A DNA stretch of 64,000 nt from Dyadobacter sp. (GCF_017744695.1 NZ_JAGIAS010000002.1:806001-870000), one strand, 5' to 3'. Positions 1-9,485 are shown, counted from the first letter of the stretch. Notes: generated by a model not told the origin, from the sequence alone. Translations and numbers: made by a program.

Positions 1-1176
1 TGCGGTGGCGAGGTTCATGAAATTGATGCAGGCGATCAGCAGGATGAACACCGCGACGAAGCTAAACAGCTGCACGTATTCGATGCGCCCTCCGTCCATC
101 TTCGCGTTTTTGATATTGCTGTTGAGATAATATTCATGAAAAGGCTGCATGGCAAGCTGGGTTTTGTAGGGCTTGCCGGCATCGCGGTTTGTCTTGTCGA
201 GCAGATGTAGGATTTTGGCTTCCACTTTGGCAGGATCAGCATCTTTCCGCAGCTTGAAAAACGTCAGCGGGTCGGTGCTGCCCCAGTCTTTGGCCCAGCT
301 ATTGTCGTCGGCATAGGCATTCCAGGTCATGAGGCAATCGAATTGCAGCGAGCTGTTGGCCCCAATGTTCTCAAAAACCGCCGATACGGTCATTTCCTTG
401 CGGTTGTCATAGCGAATCGCTTTTCCGATGGCTGCTTCCGGACTTCCAAAAAACGCCTCAGCCATGTTGCGCGAAATGACGATATTGCCCTTATCGCGCA
501 ATGCTCCTTCCGGAGTACCTTGCAGGAGTTTGTAACTAAACATTTTGAAGAAATCCGCACTTGCCCAGTTCGTCGCCTGCTTGTGTATTTTATCTCCGAC
601 GGAAAAGGTCTGCTGGTTAGTCCACGAATACGGCGTACTCATCTCGATTTCCGGTACCGATTTTTTCAGTTCCTCGGCCAATAGCCCCGGCGTCCAGATC
701 ACACCTTGTACCTTTCCACTGAAATACTCGCGCATGTAAATCCGGTACAGCTGGTCCTTGTTCGCATGAAAAGCATCGACGGCCCGTTCGTCACGGATCC
801 AGAGCATGATCATGAGGCTGCAAGCCATCCCGAGCGCGAGGCCCAGGACATTAATGGCGGAAAACGTTTTGCTTTTGAGGAGGTTGCGGAATGCGATTTT
901 GAAATAATTCTGGATCATGGCTGCGCTGAATGAATAGGTTTCGGAATAGTCGTTTGAGCGTTTCGGGCGCGCGAAGGGGCGCATGAGGCGAATAGCCGCG
1001 AGGGCATACTTGCGGTCGGCCGCAGGTTTACCCTGGCTTTCGCGCCAGTAGGCATACATTTCGAGCATATCTCCCTGCAATTCCTCGCGGGCATCCGGGT
1101 CCGACCAGCTCGCCAGCAGGCGGGTGGCCCACCGCGGCGGCCCTGCCGACCTGCCGGAGTGCGATTTCAGGTCCAT
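1..1176 (-). CDS. FtsX/MacB-type ABC transporter permease with N-terminal prefix domain (partial)
   Basis: Permease subunit of an ABC transporter of the MacB/FtsX type, acting in the inner membrane; substrate unknown. The ATG is at 1176 and the frame is open to the window edge, giving 392 N-terminal residues. Residues 1 to about 75 form the charged 'permease prefix' segment (PPRWATRLL, EELQGDMLEMY). A first membrane helix follows at about 107-126 (INVLGLALGMACSLMIM), then a large periplasmic MacB-like region, then the next helix (FVAVFILLIACINFMNLA) at the edge. The start lies one base after the stop of the PadR gene, so the two are almost certainly co-transcribed. In Cytophagales, permeases with this prefix are commonly paired with PadR regulators. 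The remaining C-terminal half is outside the window. Confidence 0.88.
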   Translation of the reverse strand, partial: MDLKSHSGRSAGPPRWATRLLASWSDPDAREELQGDMLEMYAYWRESQGKPAADRKYALAAIRLMRPFARPKRSNDYSETYSFSAAMIQNYFKIAFRNLLKSKTFSAINVLGLALGMACSLMIMLWIRDERAVDAFHANKDQLYRIYMREYFSGKVQGVIWTPGLLAEELKKSVPEIEMSTPYSWTNQQTFSVGDKIHKQATNWASADFFKMFSYKLLQGTPEGALRDKGNIVISRNMAEAFFGSPEAAIGKAIRYDNRKEMTVSAVFENIGANSSLQFDCLMTWNAYADDNSWAKDWGSTDPLTFFKLRKDADPAKVEAKILHLLDKTNRDAGKPYKTQLAMQPFHEYYLNSNIKNAKMDGGRIEYVQLFSFVAVFILLIACINFMNLATA

Positions 1177-1177
1177 A

Positions 1178-1516
1178 TCAATGGGTCATTAATTGAAGTG
1201 TATCAGGCGACATTGCGTTCCACAACGCCTCTCTTGCCTCTTTTGCTTCACGCAAGGCTTTGCGGCCGAATGCCGTCACACGGAAAAACCGTTTGCGACG
1301 ACCACCCCGCTCGGCAGTGGCCCCACCCATTTCGGACGACAGGAACCCTTTTTCTTCCAATCGCTGCAAGGTGGTATGCACCGTACTGAACCCGACGGCC
1401 CGGCCTGCCTTCTGGTCGAGCTCCTGCGCGACGGTCACGGCGTAAGCTTCATCGCCCAGCACCGCGACCGTCAGCAGGACGACTTCTTCCAGTTCTCCCA
1501 AAAATGTTCTTTTCAT
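1178..1516 (-). CDS. PadR family transcriptional regulator
   Basis: Small 112-residue winged-helix repressor of the PadR family. It opens with the typical LGELEEVVLLTVAVL helix, then a recognition region (FSTVHTTLQRLEEKGFLSSE) and a basic wing (RGGRRKRFFRVT), and ends in a helix suited to dimerisation (RKALREAKEAREALWNAM). PadR proteins usually repress nearby membrane or efflux genes and release DNA on ligand binding. Its TGA stop is separated by one base from the ATG of the following ABC permease, which suggests translational coupling and that it controls that transporter. The ligand cannot be inferred. Confidence 0.9.
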   Translation of the reverse strand: MKRTFLGELEEVVLLTVAVLGDEAYAVTVAQELDQKAGRAVGFSTVHTTLQRLEEKGFLSSEMGGATAERGGRRKRFFRVTAFGRKALREAKEAREALWNAMSPDTLQLMTH

Positions 1517-1729
1517 GGCTGATCGTATTTATTCCGATAATGTCGGGCAAATGCCGTGCCAAATCCGGCAAGCCGCCCTGAGCCGTTCAAAAACAGGTTT
1601 TAAGGGACTAAAACGGCGAGTTGAATGTCCGATTCCGAACATCGGTGTAATCAAAGCGGACAAGTCGCAGATAGTGCTTGAAAACCGGTTATCAAACAGT
1701 TACATTTGGGATACAATCGCTTCTGTTTT

Positions 1730-2800
1730 ATGAATGTAGGTAAAGAGCTCCTGTTCTTTTTCAGCGTGGTGGGTGCGTTCAACGGCATTCTCCTGGGAAT
1801 ATTCCTGCTATTTTTCACGCAAAAGAAATACCTCGCCAACAACTTCCTGGCGGGTCTGCTGCTTGCCCTGGGCGCCCGGATCACGAAATCGGTTTTCCTG
1901 TATTTCGACCGGGGATTGCCGAAAATCTATTTGCAAATCGGCCTTTCAGCCTGCTTTTTCATCGGGCCGTTTTTGTACTATTTCGTACGCTCCGCGATAA
2001 CACCGCTTGAAAAGACGCCCAAACGCTGGACATGGACGCTCATTGGACTGGCGGTTATGATGTTGGGAATAGGCATCGCCGTACCCTACGCCGACTACCC
2101 GATTTTATGGAGGAAAGTGATTACGAGGGCTATCTACCTGCAATGGTTCGGCTTTTTGCTCGCTTCGGGAATTCTCATCCGCGGTTTGCTATGGAAGCTA
2201 TTCCAGCGGTCGTACACCATGAAGCCGGCTGAAACCTGGATTTCAATGATCTTCCTCGGCAACATGCTGATCTTCCTTTTGTATTTCTCCTCGATGATCA
2301 ACGCGCCATTCGCCTCCTATATCAGCGGCTCCATTGCCTTCTCGCTGATCCTCTACCTGATGATCACATTGGTGATTTACAAAAAGAAAACCGATGAACT
2401 GTTTTTGCTTCTCCCCGAGAAGCCGGTTTCGAAAAAACTCAATGAAAGCGACGCCGGAATATGGCTGGGCAAGCTGGAAAAAGTGATGACGGAAAAAGCC
2501 ATTTACAAGAACCCCGATCTGAAACTGCACGATCTTTCGCGTGAAATACAGGTTTCGGGCCACCAGCTTTCGGCCTTGCTGAATGACCGTCTGGGCAAAA
2601 ATTTCACGACGTATATCAATGAGTGGCGGATTGCCGAAGCCTGTAAAATGATCGCCACCGAGCAGCACCTTACCCTCGAAGCGATCGGTTATGAAGTGGG
2701 CTTCAATTCCAAATCTACTTTTTTTGCTGCATTCAAGAAGGTAAAAGGCACCACGCCATCTTCTTACCAATTAACTATTAATCAACCTATTGCAGATTAA
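1730..2800 (+). CDS. Membrane-anchored AraC family transcriptional regulator
   Basis: A 356-residue protein with about seven hydrophobic helices in the N-terminal 220 residues and an AraC-type DNA-binding domain at the C-terminus (about 255-350). The HTH part includes LHDLSREIQVSGHQLSALLN and the signature LEAIGYEVGFNSKSTFFAAFKK. An upstream TTG at 1706 is in frame, but the ATG at 1730 gives a natural amphipathic start (MNVGKELLFFFSV) and is preferred. The architecture (membrane sensor plus AraC output) is common in Bacteroidota. The next gene, on the same strand, is an outer-membrane barrel and is a plausible target. The signal sensed is unknown. Confidence 0.88.
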   Translation: MNVGKELLFFFSVVGAFNGILLGIFLLFFTQKKYLANNFLAGLLLALGARITKSVFLYFDRGLPKIYLQIGLSACFFIGPFLYYFVRSAITPLEKTPKRWTWTLIGLAVMMLGIGIAVPYADYPILWRKVITRAIYLQWFGFLLASGILIRGLLWKLFQRSYTMKPAETWISMIFLGNMLIFLLYFSSMINAPFASYISGSIAFSLILYLMITLVIYKKKTDELFLLLPEKPVSKKLNESDAGIWLGKLEKVMTEKAIYKNPDLKLHDLSREIQVSGHQLSALLNDRLGKNFTTYINEWRIAEACKMIATEQHLTLEAIGYEVGFNSKSTFFAAFKKVKGTTPSSYQLTINQPIAD

Positions 2801-2905
2801 CCGCAGTACGAATTTATAAATCCGTACTCCTGATTCGCCTTTTACATACCCGCGGAAGCGGCCCGCTTTGGATTTTTGCCTCAAACCAGATCCATTGTCA
2901 CAGCC

Positions 2906-5293
2906 ATGAAGCTTTCCGGCATCATTTTCTCCATCCTTTTTTTGTTTACCCAAATAGCCCTGGCCCAGAACCCTTATGCGGTATCAGGTAAGGTGGTCGG
3001 TGCTAACCGGCAGCCGGTGGCTGTATATGCCCGCCTGCTCGCCCTGCCCGATTCCTCGCTTTTGCAAGGCGCGCCGTTCGAGGATGGCAGCATTACCTTC
3101 ACCGGCGTTGCGCACAAAACCACCGCGCTACGGCTGAGCAGCATCGGCCTTGCCGACACGTTGATCGTCATCCATCAGAACGGCCGCACGCAAATCGCCC
3201 TCGGTACCATCCTCATGCGCGAGCAGGCACAGGCGCTCGCAGATGTGACTGTCCGAGGGCAGGCGCCGCTCGTACGGCAAGGAGCCAATGGTACCACCGA
3301 AATCCAGGTTGCGGGCAGCATTCTGGCGGGCAGCACATCGGCCACGGAACTGCTCGGGAGGTCGCCCGGCATTATCTTCACCGAAGGCCGGGCGGGTGTG
3401 GCCGGACGGGGGGAAGCTTTAATTTTCCTCAACGGACAGGCCATTACCTATGAACAAATGGCGGCCATTCCCGTAAGCCGCATTGCCCGGGTGGAGGTAA
3501 TACCCAATCCGTCGGCCAGATACGATGCCGAGGGTAAGGCAGTGATCAATATCATTACAAAGCAGACGGCAGACGGCGGCATGACAGGCTCGGTAACCCA
3601 GCAGTATGCCTACACCAAATTTGCAGGCAGCGAACTGAATACCCTCGCGGATGCCCAGTACATGCGCAACAAGCTGGCATTGCAAGCTAACTATGCCCTC
3701 CAAACCGGCAACAGCCGCGAAGTGCTGCATACCACGCGCACCCGCCCCTCGCCCACCGAATACCTGCATTCGGACCTTACTACCGATTGGCAACGCAAAT
3801 TGCGTAACTATTCCAACTTCGGTGCAGGCGCACAATGGAACCTGCATACAAACAGCTATATATCACTGAGCTACAAGGGCAACCTGAACAGCCTCGGCGG
3901 CAGCCAGAACAGCAGCAATGCGCTCACCGACACGAAGGGAAGCAGCTTTTACCAAAGCCGCGTCGCCAAGGACGAGGAGCGTTGGAACCATGCCATTACC
4001 CTCAATTTCCAGCAAGCATTGGACACGTTGGGTTCTGCATTGTTTATCGGGACCCAGTATGCGCGATTTAAAACCGACCAGCACGACCGCATTGCGGAAA
4101 ACAGCCTCACCGGCGACAGCGCGGCGAGTCGCGAGTTACTCAATGATGTGCTCGTCCGGATCCGTATTTCCAGCTCGCAGGTCGACTACACCAAAGCACT
4201 CCGAAATGGCCACAAGCTCGAAACGGGGGCGAAATTCAGCTATGCGGATAATGGCTCCCGTACCGATTTCCTGGTTTCTGCCGGCGACGGCCCTTTCCTG
4301 CCCGATCCGGGGCTAAGCAGCAACTTCCGGTACCGTGAAAAAATACCTGCGGCATATTTGAATTATCAGGGAAATTGGAAGGGCGACGTGCGATTCGGTG
4401 CCGGTGTACGAGGCGAATACACGACCTACACGCTCAATACCACGGCGCGGGGCGGACAGAACATCGGGGACCGCTATTTCAACGTATTTCCGAATGTTTT
4501 TATCAGTAAAAACTTCCCCAATGGCCTGCAAAGCCGCATTTCGTACGTTTCAAAGATCACACGCCCGCGCTACCAGGCGCTTAATCCTTTTGTGATTTAT
4601 CAGGACCCTTTCACGACCATCGAAGGCAATCCCAACCTCCAACCCGAGAAGATCCATACGTTTGAAACCGGGCTGCAATACAAGCAACTCGACGTCCGTG
4701 CAGGTTATACGTACACCAAAGACCGGCTCAGCGGTGCCGCGCTACGTGGCGATTCGCCCAACAGCTATGTTTTGAAGGGCATCAATCTCGCCCGGGAACA
4801 TTCCTTCTTCATTACTGCCACGGCGACATTCAACATCGCATGGTGGAATACTACCAACACCGTCACAGTAAGTCGCAGCAACCTGGTCGATCATGAATAT
4901 GGGTTCGAAATCCAAAAACCGAAGCCACAGCTTTATGCCTACACGAGCAATACTTTTGATGTAAACCATATTTTTAAAATCCAACTCCTCGCCTGGTACC
5001 TGAGCGAAAGGTCGCTAGGGCTTTACAATGATTTCAGCCGGTCGACGGTAACACTCGGCGTAGAAAAAGATTTTTTGAAAAATGCATTGAAGATCAGGCT
5101 CACCGCCAACGATATTTTTCACCAAAGCCATGTGCACGGCAGATACAGCGTCGGGGCGACCCATATTTATTACCACCGCACCTACTCCACCGCATTCTTC
5201 GGCATCAGCGCGACGTACCGGTTTGGGCGGATCGGGAGAATTATGTTTAACAGCAAATCGACCGGCGAAACGGAGCAAAGCCGGGCGAGGTGA
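2906..5293 (+). CDS. TonB-dependent receptor-like outer-membrane beta-barrel protein
   Basis: A 795-residue outer-membrane protein. The ATG at 2906 gives a clear signal peptide (MKLSGIIFSILFLFTQIALAQ); an upstream TTG at 2876 would add ten unneeded residues. After the signal comes a carboxypeptidase-regulatory-like domain (YAVSGKVVGANRQPV), then a plug domain with LLGRSPGI, IFLNGQAI and VEVIPNPSARYDAEG followed by INIITK, then a large barrel of alternating aromatic strands. This is the layout of the OMP_b-brl_3 family. The extreme C-terminus (about 25 residues, Arg/Ser/Gly-rich) extends past the likely last strand. Substrate unknown. It lies 105 bp after an AraC regulator on the same strand. 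Confidence 0.88.
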   Translation: MKLSGIIFSILFLFTQIALAQNPYAVSGKVVGANRQPVAVYARLLALPDSSLLQGAPFEDGSITFTGVAHKTTALRLSSIGLADTLIVIHQNGRTQIALGTILMREQAQALADVTVRGQAPLVRQGANGTTEIQVAGSILAGSTSATELLGRSPGIIFTEGRAGVAGRGEALIFLNGQAITYEQMAAIPVSRIARVEVIPNPSARYDAEGKAVINIITKQTADGGMTGSVTQQYAYTKFAGSELNTLADAQYMRNKLALQANYALQTGNSREVLHTTRTRPSPTEYLHSDLTTDWQRKLRNYSNFGAGAQWNLHTNSYISLSYKGNLNSLGGSQNSSNALTDTKGSSFYQSRVAKDEERWNHAITLNFQQALDTLGSALFIGTQYARFKTDQHDRIAENSLTGDSAASRELLNDVLVRIRISSSQVDYTKALRNGHKLETGAKFSYADNGSRTDFLVSAGDGPFLPDPGLSSNFRYREKIPAAYLNYQGNWKGDVRFGAGVRGEYTTYTLNTTARGGQNIGDRYFNVFPNVFISKNFPNGLQSRISYVSKITRPRYQALNPFVIYQDPFTTIEGNPNLQPEKIHTFETGLQYKQLDVRAGYTYTKDRLSGAALRGDSPNSYVLKGINLAREHSFFITATATFNIAWWNTTNTVTVSRSNLVDHEYGFEIQKPKPQLYAYTSNTFDVNHIFKIQLLAWYLSERSLGLYNDFSRSTVTLGVEKDFLKNALKIRLTANDIFHQSHVHGRYSVGATHIYYHRTYSTAFFGISATYRFGRIGRIMFNSKSTGETEQSRAR

Positions 5294-5301
5294 GGGAGGA
5301 A

Positions 5302-5427
5302 GGCGCGAAGGTCGACCTTCGTGCTCACCATTCGCAGGCCTCCGGCCGGACACTGCTGCAATGTCGCCAGCTTAGTATGGACCGGCCGGAGGCCTGCGAA
5401 TAGTATGTACAAATCTTGAGATTTGTA
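5302..5427 (-). repeat. Three-hairpin intergenic repeat, copy A
   Basis: Copy A of an interspersed palindromic element, in reverse orientation relative to copies B (50875-51000) and C (61951-62073). On the minus strand it reads: a small hairpin CAAATCTC/AAGATTTG, a long inverted repeat built on AGGCCTCCGGCCGGTC and its complement around a variable loop of about 30 nt, then a third hairpin CACGAAGGT/ACCTTCGCG. In this copy one base pair of the inner stem differs (GTCCGGCC against GACCGGCC). It lies between the outer-membrane barrel gene and the YciI-like gene. Confidence 0.85.
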
Positions 5428-5524
5428 CCAGCTTGGTCATTAAATAGCGATTAAAAAGGTACTTTGCGCTTATCAGGTTTGATGTGAGTTGCTATTTTTG
5501 GAGCATCCACTTTAACCTTTAACT

Positions 5525-5857
5525 ATGAAAAATTACATTGTCATTTTCCGCGAACCTGACGGGCGACAAGAGTCCCACACCGAGGCTGAAATCGCTGCGC
5601 ATCGTGAAAACTGGTCGAAATGGTTTGCTGAATGGGGTACCAAAGGTAAACTTGCCGGAGGCAGCGGATTGACGCTCAATGGCCGTTTGATTAAAGCCGG
5701 AGAAGTCCGCGAGGGTATTCATCAGGTCGGTACCGAAATCGTGGGCGGCTTTCTGTTACTCAAAGCCGATGACCTCGATGAGGCAACCGCTATCGCGGCC
5801 AGCTGCCCGATTTATGAATTCGACGGTTACGCCGAAGTCCGCGAAATGCAGCAGTAA
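5525..5857 (+). CDS. YciI-related (DGPF-type) small protein
   Basis: A 110-residue cytosolic protein of the YCII-related/DGPF group, with an alpha/beta ferredoxin-like fold. It starts with the typical strand MKNYIVIFREPDG, and its second half has the conserved pattern GGFLLLKADDLDEATAIAASCP followed by a YAEVREM strand. The function of the family is poorly known; members are often fused to or neighbours of ECF sigma factors. Here it stands alone between repeat copy A and a convergent gene, with a 230 bp upstream gap that could hold its own promoter. Confidence 0.82.
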   Translation: MKNYIVIFREPDGRQESHTEAEIAAHRENWSKWFAEWGTKGKLAGGSGLTLNGRLIKAGEVREGIHQVGTEIVGGFLLLKADDLDEATAIAASCPIYEFDGYAEVREMQQ

Positions 5858-5877
5858 TCCCCTCTTCCCTTTCCTCC

Positions 5878-6780
5878 CTATTTATATGTTTCCAAAGCCC
5901 GGATATCACCCTGCTCTTTCAGTATCTTCTTCAAACCATCGACATTCATCGTCAGCCCGACTTCGGCGTCGGGTGCCGTTTCTTCATTGATGATGCCGAT
6001 CGGGCCGCGGTAGCTGCTGTCGCGGATGATGCGGATCATTTCGGCCTCCGTGTCGCCTTCGCCCACCGGGACTACCTTCACGGGATTCCCTTTTCGGAGC
6101 CCCATTAAATTCACCGCCATTAAATGCGGCAGTATTTTCGGGAAAAACTGGGGGAAACGTTCGATGTCTTCCTCGGCGTGATGCAGGTTGTACACGATCC
6201 CGATATTCGGTCTTTTGAGATAATCCATCACTTCCAGCTGATTTTCCGGCATTCCGTACCAGCCGCCGTGATTGTAAAGCCCCACCGTACAGCCGATTTC
6301 AGCAGCCTTATCCGCAATGTAGGCCACAGGTTTTGCAACGGCTTCGACCTTCTGCTGCTGGGTCATTTTGTCCATACCCTTTATCCCGCCGATCATACAC
6401 CATATCTCCGTTTTGACATGATGCCTTTTCAGCAAGTCGAGGATAATGGGCAGGTTCTTGTCGTTTTCGGGATTCGGGCCGGAATACAACCAAAATGCCT
6501 GTAATTTGATATGATGTTTTTTCAGCGCTTCCAGTTCGGCGTCAAATTCGGGAATATGCTTCTCGCGCCAGTCGTAGGCAAGCATCGTAAAACCCAGCTT
6601 ATTGAGCATTTCGGCCCGCTGTTCGGGATTGCGTTCTTTGGAATCGAATGGGACAATGCACCAGGCAATGAGGTTCTGCCTTGCGTAGATATTATCGGTA
6701 CCCTTTTTCTTTTGGGCTGAAACAGTCTGAACAGACAGTATCGTGAGTAAGGTGCAGATTGCAAGCAGTCTTGAAAACAT
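5878..6780 (-). CDS. Secreted sugar phosphate isomerase/epimerase-like TIM-barrel protein
   Basis: A 300-residue protein with an N-terminal signal peptide (MFSRLLAICTLLTILSVQTVSAQ) and a TIM-barrel fold of the xylose isomerase-like/AP endonuclease 2 group. Visible elements include NKLGFTMLAYDWREKHIPEF, VGLYNHGGWYG (with candidate metal-binding His), IGIVYNLHHAEEDIERFP and GPIGIINEE near the end. Secreted members are frequent in sugar-degrading Bacteroidota; the substrate is unknown. An 11-bp-stem hairpin directly abuts its start codon and may affect translation or end the upstream phospholipase transcript. It is probably read after the phospholipase C gene upstream. Confidence 0.82.
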   Translation of the reverse strand: MFSRLLAICTLLTILSVQTVSAQKKKGTDNIYARQNLIAWCIVPFDSKERNPEQRAEMLNKLGFTMLAYDWREKHIPEFDAELEALKKHHIKLQAFWLYSGPNPENDKNLPIILDLLKRHHVKTEIWCMIGGIKGMDKMTQQQKVEAVAKPVAYIADKAAEIGCTVGLYNHGGWYGMPENQLEVMDYLKRPNIGIVYNLHHAEEDIERFPQFFPKILPHLMAVNLMGLRKGNPVKVVPVGEGDTEAEMIRIIRDSSYRGPIGIINEETAPDAEVGLTMNVDGLKKILKEQGDIRALETYK

Positions 6781-6820
6781 CGCCGGGTTGGAGTTTTACT
6801 GAATAAGACCCAACCCGGCG
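6781..6820 (-). promoter_or_regulatory. Hairpin abutting the TIM-barrel gene start
   Basis: Perfect 11-bp inverted repeat (CGCCGGGTTGG ... CCAACCCGGCG) with an 18-nt loop. Its last base touches the ATG at 6780. It lies between the stop of the phospholipase C gene (6839) and the next start. There is no proper T-run after it, so it fits poorly as a terminator alone and could instead hide the ribosome-binding region. Confidence 0.6.
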
Positions 6821-6838
6821 ATTTCTTTATTGTCCTGA

Positions 6839-9367
6839 TCAAATTTTACTTGTCGCGCTGGCCATGAACGGGTCGGTTATACCCTCCTTCCCGGTTTCCA
6901 CTCGTCCCGCAAACCGTCTCACGACGTCGCCAGACCCGTGATGAACCTGGAAATCGTACCATTGATGATTGGGGGCCGCTGGAATAAGCGTTCTCACCGT
7001 CGCATCGCCCGGCAGGCTCACTTCCCTGTTTTTCTGCTGATAGCAATTGTCGGCAATTTCAAGTTTCAGTGCTTTCTTTCCTTTGTTGACAGAAACGAGT
7101 TCCAGCTCGCCGGTGGGCCTGCCTTTTTTATCCAAAACATATCCACAACTTACTGTCACCTCAGATTCCTGGGCATGCCCCGCAAATTCCCGGAAATAAC
7201 CATTTGGGCCGTACACCCGCAAATGGTATTTGCCATTTTCAAAGGCTGCCAATTGGAAGCTTTCGGTCAGCTTATCACCTGCCTTCACCGCGTAATTCCA
7301 CACCCGCAATACCTCACCCTCGTAAGGATTGAGAGCGTAAATGATAAATGGCGCACCGGCAGATTTTGGACCAAATACCTTATTTCCCGCATGCATCGTA
7401 ATCTCGAAAGAGCCCTTATCCGCCGAAAGCGCGCCATTCACATACAATTCGTAAGGAAGCGCCACCGAAGGCCTGGTACCCGGTTCCTGTTTGGGTAAAA
7501 AGGGCGATGCGGTTGGATTGGCATTAATTTTCCCGATTTCCGTGGCATTCAATGCCTTAAAATTCGCCGGCACGTCTTTGAACTGTGCTTTATGGATTGT
7601 CGTCAAGATTTCCTCGCGGTTTACCGGTTGCGGCTTTTTGTACGCCGACGCATCGAAGGGCTGGAAAACCGAGCTCATATCGCCGCATATCGTCCGGCGC
7701 CATTCGGTAATATTCGCCTCCCGAACCTGTTTCTTCGACTTATGGCTTGTAAATTCTTCCAGAAACTGAATGATGGAAGTATGGTCGAAAACCTGCGAGC
7801 ACACCTTCCCGCCCCGCGACCATGGCGATGCCACCACGAGCGGCACCCGGAAGCCCAGGCCTATTGCCCCACCCCGTGCATTCGCCTTCGGCACTTGGGT
7901 TTCGTCCTGTTCCAACGGTACGTACTCGGCCTTGATATCGATACCGGCAGACACCTTCCCGGAGTTGGATTTGGTCGGATCGGGGATTGAAAATGGCGGA
8001 ATATGGTCGTAATAGCCATCGTTTTCGTCGTAGCAGAGGATGAAAATCGTTTTCTTCCAAACCTCCGGATTTTTGGTCAGGATATCGAGCGTCTCGGAAA
8101 TGTACCAAGCGCCATACCACGGCGCCGACGGATGGTCCGAGAAATTCTGGGGTGCAGCCAGGTACGAAACCGTCGGCAGCTTGCCTTCATGCACATCCTT
8201 CCGGAACTGGTAGAAAATATCACTTTTCGGCAGATCGATCTTGCGTGTTTCTCCCCCTTCCGTGTAAGAAATCGACGAAAGTTTCAGGTAATCCGGATCG
8301 TTGCGATTGGTCACAAATGCGTTGCGGTGCAGATCTTGCCGGAATACCGACAGTTTTTTGAAATTCTCCTCGCTAAACTCGGCCAGATCGGCTTCGAGGC
8401 GTTCCAGCAATGCGTGACGTTGCTCCCAGGGTTTGTTCAGTTTATCCTTTTCAGCGCCCGTTGCCGTATCCATTTTCTCCTTCAATGCTGGAAGATCCTT
8501 TTTAATTTTATCCACCTCCAAGGTCGCGTAGTGGATAAAATCTTTCGAATATTTGACCCCGTACTGCGCATAACGTTCCAATGGATTACAGCCGAAATTG
8601 CTCAGCCACGAGCCAACGCCCGGGTGGAACTGTACCACCGCGCCCACTTCATTCTGATAAAACTTCCAGCTAATACCCGCCTCCTGCATGCGCTCGGGGA
8701 AGGTCTTCCATTTTACCGGTTTGTTAATCGAAAAATAGCTGTTCCGCACCACCGCCAGCGAGTCCATTTCAGGCTTTTTCCGAATCGTGCCCGACCACAG
8801 GTAGTAACGATTGGGGTGCGTGGGGGTCATCGAGGAACAGAAATTCTGGTCGCAGATCGTGAATGCATCGGCCAGGGCGTAGTAGAACGGAATATCCTCC
8901 CGCTCATAATAGCCGAGCGTCAGCGGCATTTCGGCGTACTCCTTGTGCCCCGAGCGCTTGGAAGTGAGCCACTTATCATATTTCCCGCCGTTGTAGGCAT
9001 CTACCTGCGACTCGCGCGAGTGCGGCAGGTCGTGCATCCATGTGGCTTTCGTATTTTTAATGTCCAGGCGGAACGGCGCGTACGTATCGCCTTTGAGGTC
9101 GGTCTGAAGCCAGACTTTATTCCTGTTCGGCAGGTCGATCGCCCGCGGATCGTTGAAGCCGCGCACGCCCTGCAACTTGCCATAACTATGATCGAACGAA
9201 CGGTTTTCCTGCATCAGGATTACCACATGCTCGGCATCGAGATAAGTCGTATTCGGGTCGGGTGTAATAGCCATCGCCCTTTGCACCGACTCGGGGAACA
9301 AACTCGCCGCGCCCGCACCGCCTGCGAGCATCGCCGCCTTTTTAATAAAATCTCTTCTGGAATCCAT
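6839..9367 (-). CDS. Tat-exported phosphocholine-specific phospholipase C
   Basis: An 842-residue enzyme of the bacterial phospholipase C/acid phosphatase (AcpA) family. It hydrolyses phospholipid headgroups, releasing phosphocholine or a similar phosphoester, outside the inner membrane. The ATG at 9367 gives a twin-arginine signal (SRRDFIKKAAMLAGGAGAAS). The metal/active-site segment is VVILMQENRSFDHSYG, with later motifs SSMTPTHPNRYYLWSG, YDENDGYYDHI and RVPLVVASPWSRGG. The last 200 residues form the two small domains (ELYVNGALSADKGSFEI; VSCGYVLDKKGRPTGELELV) typical of the family. An ORF start 11 codons upstream would disrupt the Tat signal and is rejected. It ends 58 bp before the TIM-barrel gene. 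Confidence 0.93.
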   Translation of the reverse strand: MDSRRDFIKKAAMLAGGAGAASLFPESVQRAMAITPDPNTTYLDAEHVVILMQENRSFDHSYGKLQGVRGFNDPRAIDLPNRNKVWLQTDLKGDTYAPFRLDIKNTKATWMHDLPHSRESQVDAYNGGKYDKWLTSKRSGHKEYAEMPLTLGYYEREDIPFYYALADAFTICDQNFCSSMTPTHPNRYYLWSGTIRKKPEMDSLAVVRNSYFSINKPVKWKTFPERMQEAGISWKFYQNEVGAVVQFHPGVGSWLSNFGCNPLERYAQYGVKYSKDFIHYATLEVDKIKKDLPALKEKMDTATGAEKDKLNKPWEQRHALLERLEADLAEFSEENFKKLSVFRQDLHRNAFVTNRNDPDYLKLSSISYTEGGETRKIDLPKSDIFYQFRKDVHEGKLPTVSYLAAPQNFSDHPSAPWYGAWYISETLDILTKNPEVWKKTIFILCYDENDGYYDHIPPFSIPDPTKSNSGKVSAGIDIKAEYVPLEQDETQVPKANARGGAIGLGFRVPLVVASPWSRGGKVCSQVFDHTSIIQFLEEFTSHKSKKQVREANITEWRRTICGDMSSVFQPFDASAYKKPQPVNREEILTTIHKAQFKDVPANFKALNATEIGKINANPTASPFLPKQEPGTRPSVALPYELYVNGALSADKGSFEITMHAGNKVFGPKSAGAPFIIYALNPYEGEVLRVWNYAVKAGDKLTESFQLAAFENGKYHLRVYGPNGYFREFAGHAQESEVTVSCGYVLDKKGRPTGELELVSVNKGKKALKLEIADNCYQQKNREVSLPGDATVRTLIPAAPNHQWYDFQVHHGSGDVVRRFAGRVETGKEGITDPFMASATSKI

Positions 9368-9485
9368 GGGTTTAGTTTGGGTTGTTACTAAAAGGTACAA
9401 GTATTTAGAGGGGCAAAATTACTGACCCTGGCGGCCACATCGGGTTACGCGAGTGTTAAGAAATTTTGGAAAAATTCCATAAATC

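Noticed and set aside
5302..5427. Repeat as an insertion sequence
   Set aside because: No transposase gene lies within or beside any of the three copies, and the length is only about 125 bp.
8003..9391. 462-codon ORF on the plus strand
   Set aside because: It is antisense to the phospholipase C gene, which has clear Tat signal and active-site motifs; the antisense translation has no recognisable domain and reflects codon bias.
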